Shown piece after piece: positions 19,601 through 26,586 of a stretch of 64,000 nt of DNA. The notes beneath the pieces are model-generated. The model made no database searches. It was not told the origin of the DNA and saw only the letters and a list, made by a program, of their open reading frames with translations. Every line of letters starts with the position of its first letter. The first letter of the stretch is position 1. The position numbers and the translations under genes are program-made. This DNA is from Nitrospirae bacterium YQR-1. GTDB lineage: Bacteria > Nitrospirota > Thermodesulfovibrionia > Thermodesulfovibrionales > Magnetobacteriaceae. The stretch lies in contig JAMOBJ010000018.1 of NCBI GenBank assembly GCA_039908095.1, forward strand, positions 1 through 64,000, given 5' to 3'.

Positions 19601-20095
19601 TCTTTGGGTAAAGTAAGCAAGGTAAACAATTGCAGAATTTTTCATTGCCTCTGCAAGCTCCCTGTCATAATCCTTAAATGAACTCTCTACCACACGGTTG
19701 AACTGCTCAGAATTAGGGGTGGTCTCAGTAGACACGTAATTTCTTATTTTTTCCGGGAAGAAACGTACATTTTCCTTTTCCACAAAAAACACATCAAAAC
19801 CGACAGCTCCGGCGCCATAAAAACCGAGCGTGTTGATAAGAGCGACATGTCTCATCCTAGGCCATGGCCACTGCCCAAAGAGTGCCAGTGATTCATCGTC
19901 AAAATCAATAAAACCCAACTGGTTGGATGTTGCAACAGGCGGCCTCATACGGTATCTGAGGTCAAGAGTGTAGAGTTCAAAACCGGTTGGTATTTTGAAA
20001 AAACCTGAAATAATCGAAACTATAGCAATTATCAGAGCTATCAAAATTCCCTGTATATACTTCCCTGATTTTATTTTAGAAATTCCTGTTTGCAT
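16628..20095 (-). CDS. CHASE2 class III nucleotidyl cyclase, transition-state half (lacks both metal aspartates)
   Basis: An 1155-residue paralogue with the same architecture: N-terminal membrane segment, periplasmic CHASE2 domain with helical insert, three membrane segments, a cyclase domain and a C-terminal tail ending PPPSSWQG. Both metal-binding positions are lost: Leu675 (FFSLIQGIS) and His719 (YEGHVIMADFG), again 44 residues apart. In contrast, Asn796 and Arg800 (GDSVNVSARF) and the Lys of IDKYEG are intact. It is the first gene of the pair, with a candidate extended -10 promoter upstream, and is followed after one base by the metal-site partner. The lesions complement each other, predicting an obligate heterodimer with a single composite active site. 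Product (cAMP or cGMP) not determined. Confidence 0.85.
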   Translation of the reverse strand: MQTGISKIKSGKYIQGILIALIIAIVSIISGFFKIPTGFELYTLDLRYRMRPPVATSNQLGFIDFDDESLALFGQWPWPRMRHVALINTLGFYGAGAVGFDVFFVEKENVRFFPEKIRNYVSTETTPNSEQFNRVVESSFKDYDRELAEAMKNSAIVYLAYFTQRDDKGGDVKDIKSVLLKTTKLKSQLTDAQKVSLNLLQETFLQSSPNLQNYLLKDISVIPPLSEFITASKGLGFAQPGLDKDSVVRNYAMFRYYDNMVAYPLILSMLSNVLDFKLEEMKITPGESLILRNAKSLTDSVRTDITIPLDKHSQMLLNWSGKFNDTFIHIPFKHISYYYAVIKAKEEARNWGGKPAAGEFNELETKIKAAINEESLVSAEDSSKISKKITNALFISKLIESGQDDNTIFDTLKSYNGQDSLKKDIREIRVAFEIEKALTQKPSITLEDFIKTRPDVKDASNLSEIFKNMQTFATRLTNIYPYYFPQTLPVNKNGVATPFSPTDLKDKIFMTGLTGTNTIDLNPSPFERSSPMVSYHLNALNTILTGNFLRHVPEAYTYAITIILAVITGLLGTALVLQAALPATLILAAGYVAVTYRLWVTKGYWFDWIVPVAAVVSTFFVVALLRYIEAFFERKRVRLIFSKMVSPSVLKVMENNPDKFSLTGERKAVTTFFSLIQGISDVIKGVSPDELPALLSIYLSPNSEIITSYDGYIDKYEGHVIMADFGVPLDDPLCALKCAFATVEQNLDIEAFRRFVFMRYGLPVSVSMGFNFGYVSAGNMGSERKFQYTVMGDSVNVSARFMAANFIYNAKNALTGEDTISEIKDYVHLRMLDKLLLKGKTRPTAIYEVLGWVTEAYKDFYKSKPVPQFVKYLWLRCSPEKFFCYREVWKERFEKTGFETANDIFGFFDTNMPLAADILVLEWEIEFLNIEIALKSIRHKMTKLFNRGFKPHPADDDVLSGIVAELSGIINIISDPAGINHADSNTLDELSLECDSLFTKTRMFQNRFNLKEHSGGEIVAECIADVESFMQQGVKGALEGRRQKLNMSLIEGQAKLRTIVEAFYNNLQLKPEAYHEMAAHLGSPSPEALKSKVHYEAGLQLYFQRKWNEATEMFMLSEAELAEDPPSRSFIKRIESFKEFPPPSSWQGEFIQTKK

Positions 20096-20157
20096 AGTTT
20101 TAACAGGGTAATCTTAACAAAAAATACAGGAGTATAGCAATTTATAAAGAGGCGGTA

Positions 20158-20166
20158 ATTATAGCA
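20158..20166 (-). promoter_or_regulatory. Candidate extended -10 promoter for the cyclase pair
   Basis: On the minus strand this reads TGCTATAAT, a perfect extended -10 box about 63 bases upstream of the first cyclase start. A second, weaker TGCTATACT lies 27 bases further downstream (20131-20139). No convincing -35 hexamer is present, as expected for extended -10 promoters. Confidence 0.4.
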
Positions 20167-20202
20167 ATGTTCAGAATTCCGTTCATTATTTCTGAAAACT
20201 AA

Positions 20203-20301
20203 GATTGCCACGTCGCTATCGCTCCTCGCAATGACGGATAAAATAATACTGCAAAAACAAGCACATAACGTCATTGCGAGGGATGAAATCCCGTGGCAAT
20301 C
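20203..20301. repeat. 99-bp imperfect palindromic repeat
   Basis: The arms GATTGCCACG...CGCAATGACG (20203-20236) and CGTCATTGCGAGG...GTGGCAATC (20269-20301) are inverted copies around a 32-base spacer. This is a common type of bacterial intergenic palindrome built around CGTCATTGCGAGG. A related tail (GTGGCAATC followed within about 25 bases by TGAACATA) recurs at 58963-59003. Confidence 0.7.
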
Positions 20302-20400
20302 ACATCTTCTTACAAAATCAATATGAACATACTTTTGAATTTCACTATATAACGGCAACTGTAGCTATGTACACGGTGTCCACGAGACAGGCGGGTTTGT

Positions 20401-20432
20401 AAAAAAAAAGGCGGCAAGTAAAACTTACCGCC
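20401..20432 (-). terminator. Strong intrinsic terminator after the motAB/radical SAM genes
   Basis: Read on the minus strand, a ten-base stem GGCGGTAAGT...ACTTGCCGCC (20432-20423 with 20419-20410) closes a three-base loop and is followed by nine T residues. It lies 35 bases beyond the stop of the radical SAM gene and insulates that transcript from the cyclase pair. Confidence 0.85.
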
Positions 20433-20463
20433 CTGAAGGGGGGTAATGAACTAGGAGGTAAAC

Positions 20464-20550
20464 ATGTTAAATAAGGCCCTCAAGGCTCTCTTTCAGCCTC
20501 TCCAAAATATCTTTGACGTAATTTTTGTCGTTCCACTGACTGTAACCTAA
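20464..20550 (+). CDS. Possible 28-residue peptide with a strong ribosome site
   Basis: The plus strand carries AGGAGG with a five-base spacing before ATG 20464, opening a 28-codon frame (MLNKALKALFQPLQNIFDV then IFVVPLTVT) that ends at TAA 20548-20550. It is antisense to the 3' end of the radical SAM gene. The peptide is amphipathic or hydrophobic. No clear promoter was seen. It could be a real small protein, a remnant leader of a lost gene, or chance. Confidence 0.25.
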   Translation: MLNKALKALFQPLQNIFDVIFVVPLTVT

Positions 20551-21201
20551 CTCCTTATACAAGCTTAAGTTTTTATGTGATACGGAGTTACTATGGTTTA
20601 TGATAACCTTATTTGTATATGGACGCACCTTTTCAGCCAGCTTTTCAGGATTCATCGGCAACATGGGGTCTATCTTAACACAAGTGTTTATGCCGGCCTC
20701 GTGCAGTGTTTTAAGAATGTTTATGCGTACTGCTATAGGGGAGGCCTTAGGCTCAAACGCCCTTCTCACTATATCACTATCCGTTGTAATGGTTATACCG
20801 ACCTCCAGACTCTCCAATCTGCTAAGCACATCTACGTCTCTTAATATCAACGGTGATTTTGTGAATAATTCAACAGGGAACTGGTATGGCAGGAGTGCCT
20901 CCATACAACTCCTCGTAATTTTGTATCTGCCCTCAACAGGCTGATAGGGGTCTGCGTTAGCGCTTATTCTTACAAGCCCGCGCTCAGCGTTGGGCAGCTC
21001 ACGCCTTAAGACCTCGGCACAATTTACCTTAATAATGTTAACACCCTGTCCCCACGTGTCCCCATAACCGCTACTGCTTGTGTCGCAATACCGGCACCCA
21101 TTGGCGCAAGCACTGTATGGATTTAAAAAGTAATCCACCCCTTTTAACTGACTCCGTTTAAGTGCTGATTTTGCAGATATTTTTTCAATTTTTGCCGCCA
21201 T
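20467..21201 (-). CDS. Radical SAM protein of the spore photoproduct lyase-like (SplB/Rv2578c) family
   Basis: A 244-residue radical SAM enzyme. The cluster-binding motif is CANGCRYC (CX3CX2C) near residue 32, preceded by the FLNPYSACANGC context typical of SPL-like proteins, and the partial TIM barrel continues with RISANADPYQPVEGRYKITR and FTKSPLILRDVDVL. Members of this family lack a known common substrate; some repair DNA or act in nucleic acid modification, but that is not shown here. Shine-Dalgarno AAGGAGAGG precedes the ATG. It follows motB after 60 bases and ends at a strong terminator, so it may be co-transcribed with motAB. Confidence 0.82.
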   Translation of the reverse strand: MAAKIEKISAKSALKRSQLKGVDYFLNPYSACANGCRYCDTSSSGYGDTWGQGVNIIKVNCAEVLRRELPNAERGLVRISANADPYQPVEGRYKITRSCMEALLPYQFPVELFTKSPLILRDVDVLSRLESLEVGITITTDSDIVRRAFEPKASPIAVRINILKTLHEAGINTCVKIDPMLPMNPEKLAEKVRPYTNKVIINHSNSVSHKNLSLYKELGYSQWNDKNYVKDILERLKESLEGLI

Positions 21202-21261
21202 ATTAAATCCTCTCCTTAATAAATATTTTCATAATATCTTTATTCGATAGTAATGTATTTT

Positions 21262-21939
21262 TCAATTTTTTTCAGTCTCTTGTATGCCGGCATCCCGCAG
21301 GCGGATTTCCACCCTTCTGTTAAGTGCCCTGTGCTCCGGTGTATCGTTAGGGGCAACCGGACGTTCCTCTGCATTGCCCTTTACGTAAAACCTTGATGCC
21401 TCTATCGAGTGCATATTTGTAAAGTATTTCAACACACTTGTTGCCCTGGCAGTAGAGAGTTCCCAGTTAGACGGATACTGCCGGTTTTTTATGGGAACGT
21501 TATCAGTGTGGCCGTCTATTTCTATTATAAAAGATGGATACTTTTTTATTATTTCTGCGACAGAATCTAAAACACCTGCGGAGTCCTGTAAAATCTCAGC
21601 ATTTGCCGGTTCAAACGTAACACGCTCTCTCATTGTTATTACGACTTCATTGTTTTTTGACGCCACGGTTACATCGTTTTGCAGGTTGAGTTCTTTTATG
21701 GCGGAGTTTAGCGATTGTGCCGCCTCTGAGCTGCTGTCTTTAACCGTTTCACCATTTTGCACTTTCTTTAAAGTCCCCTGATTAGCGGCTCTCTCCAGTG
21801 CCTTTTCCTTGTTTCTTGTGATAATAAAAAACATGACAAAGCACACCAAAAGCAATGACATCAAATCGGTCATTGTAATCAGCCAGAGGTTTTCATCCCC
21901 TGAGGACTTTGAATTAGCAATAAGTTTTTTGTAAGACAT
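21262..21939 (-). CDS. motB: Flagellar stator protein MotB (OmpA-like peptidoglycan-binding domain)
   Basis: A 225-residue stator subunit: a short cytoplasmic N terminus, one membrane helix near residues 20-40 carrying the proton-channel Asp (TMTDLMSLLL), a linker, and a C-terminal OmpA/MotB domain (about 95-215) with IEIDGHTDNVPI and NWELSTARATSVLKYF, which anchors the stator to peptidoglycan. It lies 12 bases downstream of motA. The context (MotA plus a sigma-54 promoter) favours flagellar MotB over a generic OmpA-family lipoprotein or ExbD-type partner. Confidence 0.88.
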   Translation of the reverse strand: MSYKKLIANSKSSGDENLWLITMTDLMSLLLVCFVMFFIITRNKEKALERAANQGTLKKVQNGETVKDSSSEAAQSLNSAIKELNLQNDVTVASKNNEVVITMRERVTFEPANAEILQDSAGVLDSVAEIIKKYPSFIIEIDGHTDNVPIKNRQYPSNWELSTARATSVLKYFTNMHSIEASRFYVKGNAEERPVAPNDTPEHRALNRRVEIRLRDAGIQETEKN

Positions 21940-21951
21940 CCGCCATAGCTC

Positions 21952-22764
21952 CTAACGGGAGGTCTCTCCAAAGGCCAAAGCCTTGTCGTAGTTGTTTTTG
22001 GAGTAGATAATCTCATCAATATCCTCGTATCTGCTCAGGCGTTCTTCTATCTTAGAGGGGTGCTCCATTGATGATATAGCAACAACGCCCTCAATGGTAA
22101 CATTCATAAGGCTCTCGGATGTCAGTGCATAGTCTCTGAGCTTAGCACTGAGAGGCAGCGCAATGAGGTTAGCTAAAACCACGCCGTAAAAGGTTGACAT
22201 CAGTGCTACCGCCATGAGAGGGGCAAGGGCGTCTATGGAGTCAAAATTCTTAAATAATTTTATTAGACTAATAACCGTACCGGTAAGACCCAGAGACGGG
22301 GTAAGCCTCGATATAGTTTTAAGCACATTCTGACTGAAATTCAAATTAACCATTCTGTCGGTCATTTCACGATCCATGATTTCCCTTATGGCTCTTTCAC
22401 TGTGATTATTGACTACAAGGGTAAGGCCAAAGCGCAGGAAATCGTCCTTAACATTTCCCTCCGTCATTTCCTCAAGCTCACGGATTCCCTTAGTGCGGTT
22501 AACCACAGCACACTCTATAATTTCCGCAACCAGCTCATTTCTCTCAGTGTTTTCACGGAATGACTGTATTATATCTTTGACTGTATTTTTAATCCGGTCT
22601 ATAGGAAATGCCAGAAACATACCGACAACCGTGCCGCCTATAACAATAACGAGGGCGTCGGCATTTAAGAATACGCCTATTCCCATTCCCTTAAACACTG
22701 AAAACACTACCGCCGAAAGTACTCCGGCTATTACTGTAAATGATAACAAGTTCATTGCTTTCAT
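21952..22764 (-). CDS. motA: Flagellar stator protein MotA
   Basis: A 271-residue MotA/TolQ/ExbB-family protein with four membrane segments (residues 5-25, 30-50, about 145-165 and 180-205), the cytoplasmic charged loop between helices 2 and 3, and the conserved segment LTPSLGLTGTVISLIKLF around helix 3. With MotB it forms the ion channel that drives flagellar rotation. The start at 22764 is chosen over an upstream frame start at 22815 because GAGGAGG lies five bases before it and because the sigma-54 transcription start is predicted near 22788. Confidence 0.9.
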   Translation of the reverse strand: MKAMNLLSFTVIAGVLSAVVFSVFKGMGIGVFLNADALVIVIGGTVVGMFLAFPIDRIKNTVKDIIQSFRENTERNELVAEIIECAVVNRTKGIRELEEMTEGNVKDDFLRFGLTLVVNNHSERAIREIMDREMTDRMVNLNFSQNVLKTISRLTPSLGLTGTVISLIKLFKNFDSIDALAPLMAVALMSTFYGVVLANLIALPLSAKLRDYALTSESLMNVTIEGVVAISSMEHPSKIEERLSRYEDIDEIIYSKNNYDKALAFGETSR

Positions 22765-22797
22765 CTGAACCTCCTCTGCTTTTCTTAACCAACTAAC

Positions 22798-22815
22798 TTG
22801 CAAGTATTGTGCCAA
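22798..22815 (-). promoter_or_regulatory. Sigma-54 (RpoN) promoter of motAB
   Basis: On the minus strand this reads TTGGCACAATACTTGCAA. It matches the RpoN consensus TGGCACN5TTGC, with exactly ten bases between the invariant GG (-24) and GC (-12). Transcription should begin near 22788, giving a 24-base leader that contains the motA Shine-Dalgarno. Confidence 0.8.
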
Positions 22816-22917
22816 TGTATTAAATACAAGCTGTTAAGCCAAATGACAGGGTTTCCGGCACTAACTGCTTTGGAAAAATTTTCCCGCCAACCGTGAAATT
22901 CCTGCATTTCCCCTATG

Positions 22918-22952
22918 GTCAAAAAACTGTTAGGTGTCAAAAAAACTGTTAA
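22918..22952. promoter_or_regulatory. Direct-repeat pair, candidate enhancer site for the sigma-54 activator
   Basis: GTCAAAAAACTGTTAG (22918-22933) and GTCAAAAAAACTGTTAA (22936-22952) are near-identical direct repeats spaced 18 bases apart. They lie about 130-165 bases upstream of the predicted start, the usual range for enhancer-binding proteins. Function is inferred only from position. Confidence 0.4.
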
Positions 22953-23142
22953 TCTATGCAAAGGCAGCATTACAGCTGTATGTTTTTCCGGGATTTTTCA
23001 TGCTGGTTGGCCTCGGGTTAAGAGGAACTCTCTAAACCATGGTACGAGTTTACACTTGCGAAACAGCAACTGTTTCAAACGACTTTCATTACTGTAGAGG
23101 GTGTAAAAAAAGTGCAATAGCGAGAAAACTACAGCGGTATAA

Positions 23143-23586
23143 CTACTTAATAACCTTTTCTTTCCTGAGAACGTCTTTTATCTTACTTTCAAGGTTGGTG
23201 TCGAGCCAACTGGTTATAAGCCCCTGAAACCCCTCTCTGTCTAAAATATAAACGGCGGGATTATTCTTGAGCTCATCTTTCAAAAGCATCTTAAATTCAT
23301 CCCTGTCCGGTTTTTTAGCTACATCATGCTTAACTTCTTTAAGCTCCTCAGCCATACGGTCCTGTTTTTCGGCCATGCGCTTTTGCTCTTCCACCACACT
23401 TGTAAGCACAACAGCCATACTGTCCTGCCTTTCAGCCATGCGGTCCTGTTTTTCGGCCATGCGCTTTTGTTCGACCTTCATTTCCTCCATATCTCTGACC
23501 ACGGGAGCAATCACTTCCTTCATTGCTTCTATTATATCTTCTTTGGTTATTACCACTTCTTTGGCAATAATATCTTTCATCTGCAT
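23143..23586 (-). CDS. Coiled-coil protein with internal 28-residue repeat
   Basis: About 148 residues, cytoplasmic, almost wholly helical. After a short N-terminal region (KDIIAKEVVITKEDIIEAM) comes a heptad coiled coil with the units QKRMAEKQDRMAE occurring twice, 28 residues apart, then a basic C-terminal domain (NPAVYILDREGFQGLITSWLD). Proteins of this layout are common companions of DUF3782-type nuclease-like domains, but no catalytic residues are recognisable. The start at 23586 is preferred (AAGG eight bases upstream) over 23616. It stands alone between motA and the glycan operon. Function unknown. Confidence 0.65.
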   Translation of the reverse strand: MQMKDIIAKEVVITKEDIIEAMKEVIAPVVRDMEEMKVEQKRMAEKQDRMAERQDSMAVVLTSVVEEQKRMAEKQDRMAEELKEVKHDVAKKPDRDEFKMLLKDELKNNPAVYILDREGFQGLITSWLDTNLESKIKDVLRKEKVIK

Positions 23587-23682
23587 CACCATAGCCTTAA
23601 TATAACAAAAAACCAAAAGTCAGGTCAAATATTTTTTTGCAGCAGTAACAATGACGATAAACTCCAGCCCTCGTGTATGTTT

Positions 23683-24657
23683 CTATGTCAAGGGCTTTTC
23701 AAAATTGTATGATTCTTTAATAATATAAACCGGACGGCTCTTAACCTCGAGATATATTTTTCCCACGTACTCGCTTAACACCCCTATAAACATCAGCTGT
23801 ATCCCCCCAAACATATAAAGAGGCAGCACTGTGGAGGCCCAGCCGGGAATAGCGTTACCATGTATTTTGGTTAAAATCGTCCAGAAAACAAGCCCCAGGG
23901 CAGCCAGAAAGTTTAGAAACCCTAGTATAAACGCAAGCCGAAGCGGGAAATTGGAAAATGACGTTATCCCCTCTACTGCAAAAGAGAGCATCTTTCTGAG
24001 CGGATACTTGGTCTCACCGGCAAAACGCTTTTCTCTCTTATAATGCACAATGCCCGGAGTAAATCTCATGTTGGGAAACATCCCTCTCAAAAAACGGTTC
24101 ACTTCTCTGTATCTTTTAAATTCATTAAGCGCAGTTTTTGAAATAAGACGGTAATCGGCATGGTCATATATAAGGTTAACACCCATAAGTCGCATAAATA
24201 TATAAAAAAACCTTGCAGTGAAACGTTTAAAGAAGGTATCCTCCTCACGGCTCTTTCTCACTCCATAGACTATGTCAAACCCCTCGTAGTGTTTTAATAC
24301 CATTTCCTCAATTGCCTCAGGCGGGTCCTGCAAATCTGCGTCAAGTGAGACGGCCATGTCCCCAGAGGCTGCATGAAGACCGGCTGTCAGTGCAGGCTGA
24401 TGGCCAAAATTGCCGCTTAACGATATTACTTTCACTTTCCTGTCCTTTTCACTTATTGCCCTGAGCTCCCTAAGCGTTGCATCCGCTGAGCCGTCATCCA
24501 CATAGATTATCTCGTAATCTTTAATCAGCCCACTCTCTACATATGAGCTGACAAGAGTAGTGAGCCTGCCATAAACCTCATGAATCACAAGCTCTTCATT
24601 ATAACAGGGTATGACTATGCTTAGTGTCTTTGCAGTTTTTTGATTCATAGTACTCAT
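23683..24657 (-). CDS. Polyprenyl-phosphate glycosyltransferase (GT2, DPM1/ArnC-like)
   Basis: A 324-residue GT2 enzyme with an N-terminal catalytic domain (SIVIPCYNEE, YVDDGSADAT, SLDADLQDPPEA) and two C-terminal membrane helices (about residues 232-255 and 268-292). Such enzymes transfer a sugar from a nucleotide donor to undecaprenyl or dolichyl phosphate on the cytoplasmic face. The start overlaps the preceding glycosyltransferase by 59 bases, and the gene closes a four-gene operon for surface glycan assembly. Donor sugar not predictable. Confidence 0.85.
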   Translation of the reverse strand: MSTMNQKTAKTLSIVIPCYNEELVIHEVYGRLTTLVSSYVESGLIKDYEIIYVDDGSADATLRELRAISEKDRKVKVISLSGNFGHQPALTAGLHAASGDMAVSLDADLQDPPEAIEEMVLKHYEGFDIVYGVRKSREEDTFFKRFTARFFYIFMRLMGVNLIYDHADYRLISKTALNEFKRYREVNRFLRGMFPNMRFTPGIVHYKREKRFAGETKYPLRKMLSFAVEGITSFSNFPLRLAFILGFLNFLAALGLVFWTILTKIHGNAIPGWASTVLPLYMFGGIQLMFIGVLSEYVGKIYLEVKSRPVYIIKESYNFEKPLT

Positions 24658-25438
24658 CAGTTAACTTAGCACCTCTTTTCTCCCATGCTTTCAGATATTT
24701 TAGAAAAGTGTTTACAGCATATAGCAGCGCAAGGATAAAACCATGCAGGCCGTCAAGAAACCCAAGGGCAACTATGTACATTTTTATAAAAGTTGCAGGG
24801 GGCTTTAATGCTAAAGCAAAAAAACCAGGCTCTTTACCGGATTTTGATATCTCTCTTGCCGAAAGGGTTGAGTAGTTATCCATCTTCTTTATAAAATCAC
24901 CTATGCTCTCATATGTGTAATGTACTATCGGATTTTTCAAATAACCCAATTTGCCGTTAACTATGATTTTTTCGTGAACTTCACGCTCCTGAAACCTTCC
25001 CTCCCCGTTTCTGAATAACCTCAGCACATGGTCGGGGCTCCAGCCGCCATGCCGTATCCACCGGCCTAAAAAGAAGTTTTTCCTAGCCACATAGTAACCG
25101 TCAAAAACCTCGTCTCTCTCTGTTGCCGCCGCTATCTCTGAAACCAATCCCTGTGTTATCCTCTCATCCGCATCCAAAACAAAAACCCACGGCAGTGTTG
25201 CATACCCTATGGCTGTTTGTTTTTGCATGGCATAGCCCCTCCACGACTGAACGTAAACCCTTGCGTTATAAGACTTGCAGATTTCCACAGTTGCATCAGT
25301 GCTGCCACTGTCAACAACAATAATCTCACCTGCCGCCATAGCACTCCTTAGTGCCCCCTCTATGTTGTGCTGCTCATTGTTTGTAATAATTGCAACTGAA
25401 ACGTTTTTCAAAAAAACTCCCTCTTCCGGTATTGTCAC
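24599..25438 (-). CDS. Lipopolysaccharide core-type glycosyltransferase (GT2, WaaE-like)
   Basis: A 279-residue GT2 protein related to WaaE/KdtX, which adds glucose to the inner core of lipooligosaccharide. Motifs are SVAIITNNEQHNIEGAL, EIIVVDSGSTDAT, FVLDADERI, and the WSPDHVLRLFRNGEGRFQ region typical of this branch. A hydrophobic C-terminal segment (about 215-240) suggests membrane association. It overlaps the upstream GT4 gene by four bases (ATGA) and the downstream GT2 by 59, so the operon is translationally coupled. Confidence 0.85.
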   Translation of the reverse strand: MTIPEEGVFLKNVSVAIITNNEQHNIEGALRSAMAAGEIIVVDSGSTDATVEICKSYNARVYVQSWRGYAMQKQTAIGYATLPWVFVLDADERITQGLVSEIAAATERDEVFDGYYVARKNFFLGRWIRHGGWSPDHVLRLFRNGEGRFQEREVHEKIIVNGKLGYLKNPIVHYTYESIGDFIKKMDNYSTLSAREISKSGKEPGFFALALKPPATFIKMYIVALGFLDGLHGFILALLYAVNTFLKYLKAWEKRGAKLTDEYYESKNCKDTKHSHTLL

Positions 25439-26586
25439 TGCACTGGTGAATTATAAATTACACGGTTAATAAAATCAATGATTCCACCTGCTCTTTTTTC
25501 ATAAGTGTAGCTGCGGGCAAGCTCTCTGCTGTTTTGCGCAAGTGTGCCGGAAGTGGTTTCATCACTCAATAAGGCTTTAGTTTTAGCTATAAGGTCCTGC
25601 AAATTCCCGGGCATAAACAACATTGCACAGTGCCCATGAGTCAACACCTCACTTATCCCAGGCAGGTTTGCCGCCACTATCGGAACCCCTGCCGCCATGT
25701 ACTCAAACATCTTTAGAGGCGAGGTGTATTTTGAAATCTCACTCTGGATGTTGGGAATAAAAGACAGTTTGGCGTCTTTTAAGAGCCCATTTATCTTATC
25801 ATGAGGAAGATGCCCTGAAAACGTTATCCGGTTTGATACGCCAAGGTCTTTTGCAAATTGTTTAAGCTCATCAAGGCGCTCTCCACCGCCTGCAATAACA
25901 AGATTCTCATCAGGCAGATACTTCATTGCCTCTATTAAGAGGTCAATGCCCTTCCACTTATACAAAGAGCCGGAGTAAAAAAGAAAACGCTTAGCACCCT
26001 TCTTTTCACTAAAGAAATCTTCTCTTACCGCATCCGGTACTGTAGAGGATGTGTTGGCGGGCAAACCGAAAATTGAGATTATATCATCTTTTAGTTTATG
26101 TGAGATTGCAATAAAACCGTCTGATTCTTTGTATATTTTCATCTCCAGCCGCTTCAGAGCTGCTTGTCTGGAGTTTTTTTCCGTGCTCAGATGGAAAATC
26201 TCATGAGCCTCAAAAATCACAGGCATTTTAAAAAGTCCCTTAAGAGAAAGTATGAAACCTGCCGGCTTTGGGTGCCTTACCACAATAACCCCTGTGTTTT
26301 TACGTTTATACAGATAACAGGCAAGGGCTAAATTAAACAGCGCCGATATGGAGACGGAAAGGGGCCCGGATTTTCTTAAGATCGGTAAAAAAACGATTTC
26401 AAACCCTGGATTTGGGGTTAAGTTAAAGCGTTGTAATATATCATTTTGATTAATGCCATGGATTTTGCCGCTTATGAGTTTAACGTTGACGCCTTGTTTT
26501 GACAAGGCATATGCGGTATTTACGATTTGAATAAACCTTGCATTTGTACCGTTTAACATCTCCGGGACCGGGTAAAAAATTGTCAT
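25435..26586 (-). CDS. Glycosyltransferase family 4
   Basis: A 383-residue GT-B fold enzyme. The C-terminal domain shows the family landmarks FLFYSGSLYKWKGIDLLIEA, LVIAGGGERLDELK and SPLKMFEYMAAGVPIVAANL with the Glu-containing EX7E region. The N-terminal half carries the acceptor domain. It retains nucleotide-sugar stereochemistry, and the acceptor is probably lipid-linked core or O-chain sugar, judged from its neighbours: an O-antigen ligase-like protein upstream and a WaaE-like enzyme downstream. Starts within the stop of the ligase gene (4-bp overlap). Confidence 0.87.
   Translation of the reverse strand: MTIFYPVPEMLNGTNARFIQIVNTAYALSKQGVNVKLISGKIHGINQNDILQRFNLTPNPGFEIVFLPILRKSGPLSVSISALFNLALACYLYKRKNTGVIVVRHPKPAGFILSLKGLFKMPVIFEAHEIFHLSTEKNSRQAALKRLEMKIYKESDGFIAISHKLKDDIISIFGLPANTSSTVPDAVREDFFSEKKGAKRFLFYSGSLYKWKGIDLLIEAMKYLPDENLVIAGGGERLDELKQFAKDLGVSNRITFSGHLPHDKINGLLKDAKLSFIPNIQSEISKYTSPLKMFEYMAAGVPIVAANLPGISEVLTHGHCAMLFMPGNLQDLIAKTKALLSDETTSGTLAQNSRELARSYTYEKRAGGIIDFINRVIYNSPVQ

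Larger units (their letters stand above)
22765..23142. other. 378-bp regulatory gap upstream of motA
   Basis: Holds the sigma-54 promoter at 22798-22815 and a pair of direct repeats at 22918-22952 that may bind its activator. The rest (22956-23142) has no gene or repeat I could support. Confidence 0.5.

Noticed and set aside
23341..23480. Possible CRISPR-like repeat
   Set aside because: Only two 29-base copies 84 bases apart, in frame within a coiled-coil gene; no spacers.
23267..23712. Plus-strand frames opposite the coiled-coil gene
   Set aside because: Their repetitive Cys/Phe/Ser-rich products are the mirror image of the heptad repeats on the other strand.
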